From contig WHVA01000022.1 in the NCBI GenBank assembly GCA_015179125.1, forward strand, positions 419,048 to 483,047: a DNA stretch of 64,000 bases, written 5' to 3'. Below, in pieces: positions 23,244-35,057 of this stretch. The number at the start of each line of letters is the position of its first letter. The first letter of the stretch is position 1. This DNA is from Gautieria morchelliformis. Its lineage: Eukaryota > Basidiomycota > Agaricomycetes > Gomphales > Gomphaceae. The translations under genes were made by a program, and so were the position numbers. Under the pieces are notes generated by a model that searched no databases, was not told the origin of the DNA, and worked only from the letters and a program-made list of their open reading frames with translations.

Positions 23244-24573
23244 CACCTCGCAGACTCGACCCTGATCCAGTACCTGCGGATCCACCCCAATCTGAGATGA
23301 AGCCTGAGCCAGAGGCATGCTGATCCACAGAGAGACTAGAAGTTCAGCCACTCGTTTACATTCCTTCCATATTTCTTTCTTTCTTTCTGACCACACTCCA
23401 CACTTCTGATATACATGACTATCTACACTCCCTCTCATTCGATAGACGAGCCCTCCTAGTTACCGCTGCATCTGGACCACCGTTCCCCCGAGTCCAGTCG
23501 TTTGAGTACACCCACACATCACCCCTCCGCTCATTGCACTGCAGCACATCCCATAGCTAGATAAATACCTCAGCTTGTACATCCCAAAACCCCAGTCAAT
23601 CAGAACTCACCTTTTGAATTATCTTGGTATTTTGTGACGCACAGTCTTGCGTAGATATCACTGGAGAGAATCCACACACTGTGTTTTCTCTATACTTCTG
23701 CTTTTACAACCCTACTCGATTCAACTTCAAATAGAAGTCTGAATATAACTCACTATACATTCTACTATCAACAACTCTTAGTCTTTCACAGAACTGCGGG
23801 AAATGACCCCCAAGAGACACTGCTGAGAATGGCAGCCAGATGCACATTGGGAGGGAACGTGAAGGCAGTCACCGTCAACAAGTTTCTCCATAAAAGCATG
23901 CCCTGGGTAAGCAAATGATGGAATAAAACCCCCGCCCAAAAAAAAAAAAAAAAAAAAAAAAAACTCAAAATTTTTTTTTTTAAAAACCAAGTTTGGGCTG
24001 ATAAAAATCCCAAGACTTACGCGCAATGTAAGAACACCACAGGTGGACTTCATCCAATTCCACACTGTACACATTCAACCAAGAGAGAGGAGGGGATGAA
24101 GGGATAAACAGCCAGGGAGTGTAGGGGAAGGGAGGGAACCGACACTGGCAAGGAATGGAGGGGAAACCCAAAGGCCTGATGGGGACGTGTCAGCATAGAA
24201 CGGCAAAGGACTGTGATTATGCTACCCATGAAGCTGGGACATGTCGGAATAGAATGGCTAACGCGTGCGATGACACACAGGGAGGAAAAACGAATAGCAT
24301 GGGGCAGCCAATAAAATTGATACAAAATCATCCACGTAAGTGGAAGGTCGGACATTTGGGTCGACAGGTCCCTCCCTCTCCTTCGGAGAGAGTCGGGGAC
24401 CGTTGGCACAGCACACAGACCCTTGACGGTACAGGTGCCCTGGCCGTAATACGGCACCGTATAGCGTGGGTGTACGGCATGGTGTGCATCCCTAGTCTCC
24501 CCGAGTCTCTCAGAGACTGTCTCGCGCAGCGGACGCAATGTCCTCAGATTGTGTATCACTGTGGGTAGTCAAC
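23244..24573. other. No recognisable gene; A-run and T-run near 23937-23982
   Basis: A run of more than 20 A followed by a run of T lies at about 23937-23982, just after 'aataaaacccc'. It may mark the 3' end of a retroposed copy. Nothing in the upstream 200 bases could be matched to a gene. Confidence 0.4.
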
Positions 24574-24953
24574 CCAATGAATCCTATTGGGTGGACCCAC
24601 TGAGGATTCAGTATATAAACCATTATAGCTAGTGTAAATACCAATAGAACCCGTTGAAAATTCAATGAATCGGTTTCAGTGGAAAAAGTTTCGTTTCAAT
24701 GAGTTGGTTTCAGGGGTTTACTCATGGGTATTCAGGGATCCTACAACGGAAGACCAATGGATTGAACCAGGCATTTCGAGTCGACGACCACTGGGTTCTC
24801 GTGAGATAGTCACTTACGACCCCGTGGTTCTATCACCACATTTCAGAGATGCAGCAACTGAATGTCACTGGCCTGAGATCTGAATAATATGAGGCAAATC
24901 ACTGAAGATTCATGAAATTTGTAGTGAATGCTAGGTTGTATAGCTATGAGTTT

Positions 24954-25274
24954 TCAATTCTCCTCAAACGTCTCCTCGACCGCCAGGTGCAGCGCACACT
25001 CCTCGATGTCGAGCTCCACATCCGCAGCCATCAGGGCACTGCTCGTCGTCGTCGTAGTGAGCGCGGTCACACCCAAGCATGCCAAGTTCGAGCTCGCGCC
25101 CACACCCACACCCGCCGCCGCCACACCCACCCCGCTCTCTCCCGCCACTATCGCCCTCTGCGCGCGCTCCCACTCCTGCTCCTCGATGAGCTGCAGCACG
25201 AACTTCTTGACCTTCAGGCTCAGCACGAGGCCGTAGTTCATGTTGCTCGCCTTTTTGAAGCGGCCTGCACGCAC
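24954..25274 (-). pseudogene. Captured gene fragment, family not recognised
   Basis: The minus-strand frame has a clearly coding-like start (RFKKASNMNYGLVLSLKVKK, then FVLQLIEEQEWERAQRAI), followed by an alanine/glycine/valine-rich tail. It resembles an internal exon of a helical eukaryotic protein, but I cannot name the family. It points opposite to the two fragments on its right. Both ends lack a plausible continuation. Confidence 0.45.
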
Positions 25275-25684
25275 AAAGCCGCAGTGCGTGGGTGGGGGCG
25301 GGGTGCCTGCCTTGGCCTTGGGCGGCTAGGCGGGGAATGGTGCTTGGGGCACGCGACCCAGCCGATGCCATGTTGAGCATAGAAGGCTTGGCGTGCAAGA
25401 CGCTCGGCGGGGGGAAGAAGCTGGGATGATAGCATGAGCTAGGGAGAGAATACAGAGGAGGTGTGCAGAGGCGCGTAGTCAAGAAAAAACAAAACGAATA
25501 GCAAACACCTGCATCCCATCGTCATTAATAAAAATCGTCAACGTCCCACCCCATCGCGCATACGTCTGCATCGCTTTCTTCAAAAGAGACGGGCGATGGC
25601 TGGATGCACATGCACATGCATGGGTGTGCGTGGGCCACGTGGGGAGCATGTGAAAAACGACTTCATGCATGGCCTGTGTTTCCC

Positions 25685-26104
25685 ATCCCTGCGGGGACGC
25701 AGTCATACAATTGGGGCAAGGTGGGGCGCGCATCCAAGGCGGCGCAGTATGCGGCGAGCGGTGTCCCCCACTTCACAGTCGACGAACGCAAGCTGTATGC
25801 TGAGGTGCGCTGCCCAGTGTGGCGGTGCTGACTGTCTGGACTCACTGTGTCCCAGCTGTGGATGGGCATGCATCCAACGCTGCCCTCGCGCCTGCTCGGC
25901 ACGCAGGAGACGCTGTCTGACCATCTGGCAGCGCACGCTGAGCTTGTGGGGTCCGCGATTGCCAGCAGCTTCCCCGAGGCGAGGACGTGGAACCTCCCAT
26001 TTCTCTTCAAGATCCTCACCATCCAGAAGGCGCTCAGCATCCAGGCTCACCCGACAAGCAGCTCGCTGAGAGACTCCACGCCGCCCGTCCGGACTTGTAC
26101 AAAG
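25685..26104 (+). pseudogene. Mannose-6-phosphate isomerase (type I) N-terminal fragment
   Basis: The first exon reads IPAGTQSYNWGKVGRASKAA up to KLYAE at 25804. A 51-bp intron (25805-25855; GTGCGC...GCTGAC...CCCAG) leads to LWMGMHPTLPSRLLGTQETL and then LPFLFKILTIQKALSIQAHP, the family's substrate/zinc site region. These are hallmarks of PMI40/ManA, which interconverts mannose-6-phosphate and fructose-6-phosphate. A single-base deletion just after QAHP (around 26051) shifts the frame; the expected residues continue in another frame to LYK at 26104. The rest of the enzyme, including the remaining zinc ligands, is absent. Sequence of a different gene follows directly. Confidence 0.85.
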
Positions 26105-26149
26105 GTGCGCATGACAGCATGATGCAGACATGGTTCTGATGTGTGCAGC

Positions 26150-27025
26150 AGCGAAGCGAGCCCAGCCCTGAAGGACATCAAGGTGCAGGAAGATGCCAAC
26201 AGACCCCTGGGCATCACACGACCGAAAGACAAAGGCACGCTCATCGCAGCAGGCGGTGCGGGGGGCTATGGCAACCTGTACTTCCTCACAGCAACGAACC
26301 GCTCTCCGAAATTCGCGACGTGCAGGCACAACGGCGTGCGCATCACCCTCAAGCTCGAGCTAAAGCTCGTGGTGGACGTCGGGCTGGTCGGCTTCCCGAA
26401 CGCCAGGAAGAGCACGCTGCTCAACGCGCTCACAAACCGCCACGCCGAGGTCGCCGCATATGCATTCACGACGCTCAACCCGCAGGTGGGCACCGTGCGC
26501 GTGCTCTGGGGCGGCGACTTTGACGGCAGTGGGGGTGTTGTTGAGGAGTCCACGATAGAGCATGCGCGCCTGCATGAGGGGCTGCGTACCGGCGTCGAAG
26601 AAGGCGCGCAAAAACCGAGCCACGGGCGCACTGCTGCGCTCCCGGCCGCAGGAGGAGGTCTTCCGCTTCACCATCGCAGACAACCCCGGGCTCATCGCGC
26701 AGGCCTCGGAGTGTTGGAGTTACAAGCGTGACCCCTGCCGCGTCCACAAGCACCCACATACGTGGAGCCCTTGAGATGCAAGTCGGAGTTCCACGGCTTT
26801 TCCTCAGTCTTATCACACACTAGTGAGACTGAGGTAAACCGTTCACATACTCGCTCTTCATACACGTTATTGATCGCTCCTGTATCTGGCTGACTACTAG
26901 TACAGCTTCCAATACGGAGAACGTCGGGCTGGGACACGCGCTCCTGCGCAGCATCAAGCGCGCCCGCGCACTCGCGTACGTCGTGGACCTCAGCGGCGAC
27001 CGCCTGTGGGGCACGCTCGACGTGA
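26150..27025 (+). pseudogene. Obg/Mtg2-type GTPase fragment
   Basis: The frame from about 26150 carries the end of the Obg domain (GGAGGYGNLYFLTATNRSPK) and the start of the G domain (DVGLVGFPNARKSTLLNALT). G2 (YAFTTLNPQVGTV) and, in a shifted frame near 26672, G3 (FTIADNPGLIA) follow. A later piece (26921-27025) gives NVGLGHALLRSIKRARALAY and VVDLSG. Family members assist mitochondrial ribosome assembly. The P-loop reads G-F-P-N-A-R-K-S where the family has G-F-P-N-A-G-K-S; this glycine-to-arginine change should abolish nucleotide binding. With the frameshift and missing ends it is a dead copy. Confidence 0.85.
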
Positions 27026-27605
27026 GGTCGTGTCCGCGTGAGTGACTCGCGGTGGGGCATCATCAATCGAAGTGGCGACTACGTGCGGACTGTGTTTGAA
27101 GATGATCTGGGCAGGGATGGAATGGAGGCGGACTAGTAGTAGGAGTCTTTTCACACTTAGAGTCTATACTTAGAGCTGTATCTCAAAAGCAGTTGTCACT
27201 TGGGGCCACAGTAGCATTCCGGCACCTCAAGCATGGAAATTCATTGATACATATATGGAAACTTCAGTATATTTGCCCAGAAATATATATATTAATTCAC
27301 TGGATTTCACTAGTGCTCCATGAGCTATCTTGAAAAATTTTAAGTGTGCGAACAACGGCAATCCAGGCCTTCGAGCACTGAAACTCTCATGATAATTACA
27401 TTGAATATGTAGTTCCTATGGCACGGAAACTAAGTGACAAAGCTGCTGAAAATTCTACTGGTCCAACCACTTGAATAAATTCATTGGTTTTTTCTAGGAA
27501 ACTCGGTAAGCCCAAATTTCATTGGTTTGTTTCAATGAGGGCTGTTTCAATGATGTACCCACTGAAAACAGAAACCCCGTGGGTAAACCCACTAGGTTTC
27601 AATGG
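27026..27605. other. Right non-coding part of the TIR element
   Basis: No gene is seen. The last 130 bases hold several TTCAATGA/TTCATTGG motifs, mirroring the left end, and stop at the right terminal repeat. Confidence 0.45.
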
Positions 27606-27689
27606 ATTCGCTATCCACAGTGATATGGCCGGAGACCCAGAGGCAAAACGCAAAACGCGAATCGAAGCGCGACCATCCGACCTCAGTAC

Positions 27690-30205
27690 GTGCTGGATCT
27701 GAACCCGAGGCAACTAATTTTTGTAAAACGCATTGGTGCGTCACCGGTACCTACAGATCTGACCCTGAATTTAGATTTTATTATCGGTATTTACAGCTAC
27801 GAGAGCGTCGAGCTGGAGGTGCCGAATCATGGGGGATTCGGTGCAAAATTTGTCCATCAGTAGTACTTTTAGCCGCAGCTCAATCGGAGTACTAAGTGCC
27901 CCTGAATTTGAATCCTAATATCCCCTATCAGGATCTGGTCCAACCTCCTAGCTATGTCTCTAGGAATTCGAGCTCAAGCTACCATCCCGCCCCGGCCGCT
28001 GCATGACCCTACGCAAGATCATGCCATTGTTCTCTACGATCCTAGCATTGATGAGAGAGAAACTGATGAAGAGAGAAAAGAACGGCTCAAAGAAGAGGAA
28101 AGTGCCATCGTTCTCTACGATCCTAGCATTGATGAGAGAGAAACTGCTGAAGAGAATCGACCAAGTCATCGACAACTCAACTTGCCCGATGTCATCATCG
28201 TAAGTTATAACAACGTCTAGTCTAAAAAAAGTAAACACACAATACGACACCTCCTTTAGATCAACGAAATACAACATGCTTCCAGGAGAATTGATTGACC
28301 AAGTCATCGATCACTTGCACGATGACTCACCCTCTCTACGAGCGTGTTGTATCACTTGTCGCGCATGGGCCCCCAGTGCACGGTTTCATATATTCCATGA
28401 CATAATTGTGCCCTCTGCTAAGCGTGCCAACGCACTCGCCGCAATCCTAGAAACTAGCCCGCATATTTCCCCCTTGGTCAGGTCGTTAACTATTGACGGA
28501 GCCCACGCCGCGAAACACCTGTACCCCGGGCCTCTGGATGCGGCCATTCCAGCAATTGCTCCCAAATTGACAAGACTGAAGACCCTTCGAGTCAACCGTG
28601 TGAACTTAACTCTGCAGCACCCAAAGGTTCTGTCTGCATTAATCCATAACTTCCCTACCCTCCAAGAATTATGCATTCTAGCAATCACCTTCGACACATT
28701 CAGAGACTTGGCAGCGCTCATAGTCACGCATCCCTTCCTAGAATGCCTGGATCTCGTATTAATCCATTGCAAGTCGGTGACCGCGGAAAGTCACTGCCAG
28801 AATGTGTTTCAGGAGTACCCTGACTTGCACTCACGGTTACGGTGCATAAACTTGATCTACGTAGATCTCCCCTTGATCAATTGGATGTCGTCTTACTATC
28901 GCGTTCTGCCTGTTCATACGGTCAATAAAACATCCGGCACGTTCGACCGTGATCTTCCCCAGATGGCGAGGCTTCTCCAACTCATCGGAGCTTCCCTCGA
29001 ACACCTCACCCTCTCCATTAATCAACACCGTTTGTACTCTCCTGGTATGAAATTGCCGTTTGTGGAAGCTTTTATCTCCCACTGACGCTGTTTTAGACAA
29101 AACAAAGATCGACCTCTTATCATCTAACACAGGATTACGCACTTTAACTTTCCACAGCCCTCAATCTTTTTACCCATATGAACTGATTTATGCATGGCTT
29201 CCTGTCTTGCTCTCCCAGGTCACATCCCCCTACATTGAGGAAATATCTTTCATTTTCGTCTGCCAGAACCATGTCCACCTAATTGAGAAACTGGATCTAA
29301 AGCTGGTACAGGATATTATCACCAAGCCTGTTTTCAGTGGACTGAAGAGAGTCATTTTTCGATGGATGGGTGCTATGGATCTTGTGGAGGCCAGCCAAGC
29401 AATTAGGGAACGAATGAACCAACTTGATACAATGGGACTACTTGTGTTCCGCCATGAAAGTTATATCTAGGAGTCAGATAGGGCCATTACTTGTAGCTCA
29501 TATAGGTATACCCAAAGACAGTTGAACTTGTTTGTCATCAAAGACCATTTCATTGATTATGGATGATACTATAGCTTGCACTTCTTTATGGACTTATATG
29601 GTAACATGTCCCTAGCAACTTCAAATTGTTTTTGAGCTCGCAAACATGGCTTGCAATGTTTTATCTGACAACCCCACATCCATATTAATGATTTCTAACT
29701 TGTTCACTATATTCAAGTCAATCCAAGCATCCCGAGATGCATATATTCACCAATCTGAGTCACCAAGCTTCTGCTGAGCCTGAGCTGAGATCACACCAAG
29801 TCCCCCACACATACATACCCCGAGTTGAGTTGAGGAATGCAAACCACATGTACAGGAGTAGCTGTTGTGAAAATGATTGTTCCCAAAAGATTTGATCAAA
29901 CTTGTTTGGCTTCCAACAGAAGGGAAATTGATGTATGTTCCATTATCCCTTATGAATGTCCTAGGCTCATCCATCCTGTCGGTTAGCATCCAGTCTAGCT
30001 TGCATGGTACCAGTGCTGGGTCATGGGAGATATGGCCTTCAACTATGCAATATCTCAGTACTAAACACAATACAAATGAGGTATATGCTAGCCTTGAAAA
30101 ACGACGAGCATATTCAGCACACACTGGACTCCAAAGAACTCACTGGTGAGCCAGATCAGATTACAATTCCACTTTGTTGGGCCAGAAGCCCTGTGCTGTC
30201 CTCAC
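27690..30205. repeat. Right arm of inverted segmental duplication (F-box gene copy 2)
   Basis: This is the reverse-complement partner of 2950-5660. Homology starts within about 90 bp of the TIR element's right end and extends past the F-box gene to about 30205. The arm has a single copy of the exon-intron unit that is triplicated on the left. Confidence 0.85.
28003..29470 (+). CDS. F-box/LRR-like protein, copy 2
   Basis: Model: join(28003..28199,28260..29044,29097..29470), 451 residues. Introns are 60 bp (GTAAGT...CTTTAG) and 52 bp (GTATGA...CTGAC...TTTTAG); phases agree. The first exon encodes a charged leader with a small duplication (FSTILALMREKL twice). The F-box begins at LPGELIDQVIDHLHDDSPSL and the rest follows copy 1 closely, ending LLVFRHESYI. 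The start at 28003 is supported by conservation in copy 1. Translation from 28276 would give the F-box part alone. By family it would be an SCF ubiquitin-ligase adaptor; its target is not predictable. Both copies remain open, which suggests recent duplication or retained function. Confidence 0.8.
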
Positions 30206-31090
30206 TGTCTCGCGCATGCCTGTGGCAGCACATGCATGCACCTCAACCTGGACCTGGCCACTCATGGATTATCCTAGTGCATAGATACATGGATATGCCA
30301 CCTGTACAAAATTTTATTTTTTATTTGATCCAGTTTATTTTGAGAAGGTAGAAAAATTTCCCACAGCCTACAACGATCCTTGGGTAATACTGTTACGACC
30401 ATGCCGCCTACCCATCTCCACCACCTCCGCAACACTTCTATACCACCTCTGACTCTCTTCCACAACCTCCACAACCCTCAACCTTGACCCCTTGTTCTTT
30501 GACACCCCTGATTGACTCTATTCTCTGTAGTCAAGAACAATGCGCAAAAGAATAATGGTGTCAAGATTGGATTTTAGGCGTTAATATCGTGTATTAGTGA
30601 ACACAGTGAACGCCCGAATAGCTTGTGCGAAGAAGTGTGCTGTTCGGTGAAAAGGATGAACCAATAAATGTTCAGAAGGTAAGAGGGCTGCCCAAATGGA
30701 GCTCGCCCTATCTATAGTTGTAGTGAAGTAGCCCATGACACTTGACGATGTAACATGCAAGGTGCCATGGAAAGGTTGTTGAAGTAGCAACAATCCTTTC
30801 ACCCGCGAAGGTGCTCCTTCAGAGCACTTCGCTGACAGCACCAATAATAGTACAAAGTCTAAGGTAACCAAGGTGAAGTACGAAAACTCACCAGTGGTGC
30901 TTAAGTCCTCCTCTGGTCGAAGATAGGAATCTATAGGAGAGGGCTCAAGATGATGGTCACAGTGAGGTCAAGTTTTGCACAAGATAGACATATGATAATT
31001 GAACTGGAGAATATACATACGAATGTAAACTACTTATACCGAATGCTCATATGACATCAGCGAATAGGAGAGAGGCCCTCATGAGTCAGG
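30206..31090. other. LTR fragment and unassigned sequence
   Basis: Apart from the LTR piece at 30391, I find no gene. A minus-strand frame at 30581-30871 begins with a hydrophobic stretch but resembles nothing known to me. Confidence 0.35.
30391..30500 (+). repeat. 5' fragment of a Gypsy-1-family LTR
   Basis: It begins TGTTACGACC and follows the start of the LTR at 35058 (clusters of CACCTCC, then CTCAACCTTGACCCCTTGTT). It breaks off at about 30500. Confidence 0.7.
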
Positions 31091-32064
31091 GTTGGATAGG
31101 GGTGCGCAGTCAGGATACAAAATAGGTGAAACACATATACAATAGAAAGAAGGAGGAGTGTGAATGTGAAACAAAGGGGAGGAAAGAGGACAAAGGTACC
31201 TACCTATGTACGAAAACACACCTTGAGACCTGCATACACATTACCCTGCACGGACTCTTTGTCTGCTGGGTTGATCCCACACAATCTACAGGGAGGACAT
31301 CCTGCAAATGCATTCCGGCCATATGGACACCTAATGGGGTTGAGTCGGGAAGATGATGGGGCCAGTGATGAACCATCATGCCAGGTAGAGGATGTTGATT
31401 GTGTTTGATGGCATGCCTGCTGGTGAATGATGCGAGCAGTGAATGGTCATTCGGCAAATAGGGCAAAGAGCGAATGGAGCGAACATAGAGGAGGAGTGGT
31501 CGAGGGGAAGGGAAAAGCTGAGCAAACATGGAAGAGTGGTAAAAGGGAAAATAGGGATAGCTGGGTACAAGAAATAAATGAGTCATGACGAATGGGTTCA
31601 TACAAATGGGTTCATAATGTCATGACTCATTTATTTGTTGTATCCAGTAACTCTTTTCATCACTCCACTTCTATGTTTGCTCCATTCGCTCTTTGCCGAA
31701 TTCACCGAACGGTTATTCACTACTCGCATCATTCGCCAGTATGCACACCATCAAACATGATTGACATCCTTTACCTGGCTTGATGGTTCATCACTGGTCC
31801 CATCATCTTCTTGACTCAACCCCCTTTGGGTGTTCCTATGGCTGGAATGCATTCACGGGACGTCCTACCCGTAGATCATGTGGGATCAACCCAGCAGACG
31901 AAGAGTCCATGCAGGGTAACATGTATGCAGGTCTCAAGGCATGTTTTCATACATAGGTACCTTCGTCCTCTTTCCTCCCCATTGTTTCACATTCGCACTC
32001 CTCCTTATTTCTATTGTATATGTGTTTCACCTATTTGTATCCTGACTGCCCACCCCTATCCAAC
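31091..32064. repeat. Foldback repeat: two arms of about 450-500 bp
   Basis: The left arm (31091-31590) and right arm (31617-32064) are inverted copies separated by about 26 bp with 'aatgggttcata' repeats. A third relative lies at 2690-2949. The structure resembles a foldback element or two LTRs head to head. No coding content was identified. Confidence 0.8.
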
Positions 32065-33291
32065 TGTTAGGGATCGTCCACAAAGTAGCTACCTATTTAT
32101 GAACATTTACTAGGTAGTTAATTAGTTTTCAAATGTCCTCAAGAAAGGTTGTATTAATATTTCTATGCTACACTCACATTGGGTCCACAAGATACAACAA
32201 TCTCTTGATAGTTTAGCTAAGAATCCCCCACGGTCACATGACTATCACATGCCCTCAAAAACAGCTCAAAGTCACCTGATCATCCACAGTCACCTGACAA
32301 TCACCTGACCTCAAAGTCACCTGATTATCTACAGTCACCTGACAATCACCTGACCTCAAAGTCACTTGATCATCTACGGTCACCTGACAATCACATGACA
32401 CAGTCACATGACATCAATCCAGCTTGAAGTCACATGACTTTCCTTCATCACATGATAATCACATGAGCATGGGAGTTTCTTACATAATCTTAGCTTTACT
32501 GTCACAGAGCTGTGACTTTAACCCAATATAGCAATAGAACCCTCCACAGCCTTCCAATAGTTTCCAAACCTTTCCTGAAGCTTCTCTAACCTTCCACAAG
32601 GTTCTTCACAGTAGTCAAAGCCTCTACAAGGTTCCTAGCAGTAGTTACATAAGCTAGATAGATGCAGTATAAATAGCCTGTAGTTTTAGCAGTGAAGCAA
32701 TCAATCATCTTTCACCCAAACCGCTCATACCTTGAGTAACTGAAGTGTGACTTCAACACAGCCTTGTACTGAAGTACTGGCTCACTGACTTGGCTACAGT
32801 CTAAGATTGCAGCAACTCTGATTGGCTCTGAGAAGTACAAGAGTGCTCTATTTTTAATTGCAGCAGGCTCTGAATAATCACGCTGCAAACAGCAACATTA
32901 CTAAGAGTAACTGATTAGTAATCCTGTACCATTAGATGCCACTCTGAGCAGTGATCTAATACACTTGGTTATTAGTTATTCAATTCACCCAATAGATTAT
33001 TAACTTAACTCTGAGTTAAGTGGGTTAATAGCCTTTTGAGTAATTGATCTTTCTTGATCAATCAACGCACTGCAGATATTAACCTAACTCAGGGTAAGTG
33101 AGTTAATATCCTATGTTTGTTGAGTTGGAAAACCAGAAAAGCCACAAGAATAGTGATATACTTGAACTGAGGAAGAGTTCAAGTGCAGAACTATCTTTTC
33201 ACGTCTTGGGGATTATTGTTGTCTTTAATTCACTTGACCCGCGGTCCTAAGACTCTAAGTAGCTTTCCCCTTAAAGTATCTGGACCCTTGG
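32065..33291 (+). repeat. LTR family A, copy 3 (5' 1.2 kb)
   Basis: It starts TGTTAGGGATC immediately after the foldback repeat and stops at 33291, where another LTR (TGTATGGG...) begins. Copy 1 continues for about 257 bp beyond that point, so the 3' end was lost or displaced. The promoter-like part (32640-32700) matches copy 1. Confidence 0.8.
32271..32445 (+). repeat. 45-bp tandem repeats rich in GTCACCTGA
   Basis: GTCACYTGAT recurs at 32271, 32316 and 32361, a 45-bp period. Further TCACATGA/TCACCTGA boxes lie on both sides. CANNTG-type boxes in the LTR could bind a bHLH regulator; this is inference. Confidence 0.75.
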
Positions 33292-34430
33292 TGTATGGGA
33301 TCCTGCTTTGCTGGTCAAATAGGATATTTGCCATGTATTTTTGACATAGTGACCTTAAAATATAGCATACAGGTATTGCTATCATTGGGGATGAACTATT
33401 TAAACTTCCTCTAATTTCCTACCATTTTTTCGCCATTTTTAACAAAGCCTTTGGCTCAAAACACTTCTATTCTGTTGCAGCAGAGTTATGAATCCACATG
33501 TATCCACAACTCTGCTTATTCAAACTCTGACGCGCGCGAGCCCGAACTCGAGCCTGTGCACTTACGCACCCACAAACTCTGGCCAACCTACCGGTTCAGA
33601 CTCAGCACTCTGGAGATAGCAATTTATTCCCAAGCCTCCACAACACAGTTTGTGCAATACAAACTCAGCCCAACCTATGCTACCATATCAACAAGGCTAT
33701 GCTAGGCTGTGCTGTCCCATGACTACACTCCTAAATAGAATTAGGGTCATGACTCACTGCCAAGCTGGAGTATTATTGGTCCAAAGTCTTGTGACTTGGG
33801 AAATGACTCCTGCATGACTCAGAGCCTGGCTCAGCACATGATTCATGCTCGGACTCTGGCGTATCATTGGCTGAGAGGCCTCTTACCAATGAAAGGCTGT
33901 GTTGAGCTAATCCTCTTTAAGAATAAGGGTGTATCTTATTCTTAGACGTGACTCATGCCTGACTCACTACCCCATTTCTACATGACTCAGTGCATGACTC
34001 ACTCCCTAATCATGGGCTGCTATTGGTCAACACGAGTTCTGACTCACTACCCTTTTTCACTCTGACTCACTACCCCATTTCTGCGTGACTCAGTGCATGA
34101 CTCACTCCCTAATCGTGAACTGCGATTGGCCAACACATGCTCTGACTCACTACCCTTTTTCTCAATGAGTCACTACCTATTTCTTCATGACTCATTCTAG
34201 TCTATTAATAGATAGTAGATACAATATAAAAGGAGGCCTTACTGCCCACCTTTCATCAGCCAATACAGTATCTTCTATCCGGCCAAAGCCTGTGCGCCAG
34301 TCACAGCAGCTAATCCCAGCTAGGGGGTTAGTGATCCAAAGCCTGTGCAGCTAGCAAAGCTACTAACTCGAGCAAGTGTTAGTACAATTAGCCTTCTACA
34401 CATCAGATTTATGGGTAGTGGTATAGCCTA
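33292..34430 (+). repeat. LTR related to the Gypsy-2 LTR, truncated
   Basis: From TGTATGGGATCC it parallels the reverse complement of 54790-55785, including 'gcagagttatga' and 'gctaatcccagctaggg'. It sits inside LTR A. A tandem duplication with a period of about 103 bp (33990 and 34093) rich in TGACTCACTA is included. The 3' end typical of Gypsy-2 is not found. Confidence 0.65.
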
Positions 34431-35057
34431 CCATATCCTCGCGCTTGAGGCTTGTCAGTCTTGGACTTATTCCAACACAATCACGTAACCTTATGGATGT
34501 GTTGTGGGTTGCAACTGGAAGTTCCTGCTCTTCAGCGGATTCTGCAGATCTTGTCCCTACCTGACAAATCCTCTGATAGTTGAAAGTATCCTGTTCCTGC
34601 TTTTGATCACAATGTTCATCCAAACAAAGCAGAGCACAGGTATGAGTAATCCGCACCTGCTCATCGTGTGAGGTTGGCCAGATGGTTGCGCTTCAATTTG
34701 CAATTTGCATTTTGACTCTCAGTCTCCAGCCATATGCAACTGGTGTTCTATACTTATTCTTGAGATAATCTCCTTCATTAGTAGTTGACTGCTGTACAAG
34801 TACTCTTACATGTATACTTAATGCTTGTTGCCGCAATAGGTATGTCTACAGGACTTCAATTACAAATTTTCCGAAGGCATATTAGATCCAGCATGGACGC
34901 TTCTCCTTTCACTGATTTTGTCTACCAGGCCATTAATCCGTGCACTATTGTAGTCACATGGTGTCCTTTCCTATTCAGGTAAAAAAGCAGGACTGGTTTC
35001 ATCACTGCACTCGTCGCAAATGCAATGCCAGTGCCAAGCTGCATTGGATCCACGCAC
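34431..35057. other. No recognisable gene
   Basis: Short frames only; nothing assignable between the truncated LTR and the solo LTR at 35058. Confidence 0.4.

Larger units (their letters stand above)
24574..27605. mobile_element. Putative TIR element carrying host-gene fragments
   Basis: The left end from 24574 and the reverse complement of the right end at 27605 agree over about 36 bp with some mismatches (CCAATGAATCCTATTGGG against CCATTGAAACCTAGTGGG). Subterminal regions on both sides carry many copies of TTCAATGA. Inside lie parts of three unrelated genes and no transposase. No target-site duplication was identified. This fits a non-autonomous gene-capturing DNA transposon, but that class is inference. 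Confidence 0.55.

Noticed and set aside
25703..26329. 208-codon minus-strand frame
   Set aside because: It is antisense to the phosphomannose isomerase fragment, whose motifs are clear on the plus strand.
27954..28220. Start of F-box copy 2 at 27954 (frame beginning MSLGIRAQ)
   Set aside because: Splicing that frame at the GTAAGT donor does not join in phase to the F-box exon; the frame from 28003 does, and is conserved in copy 1.
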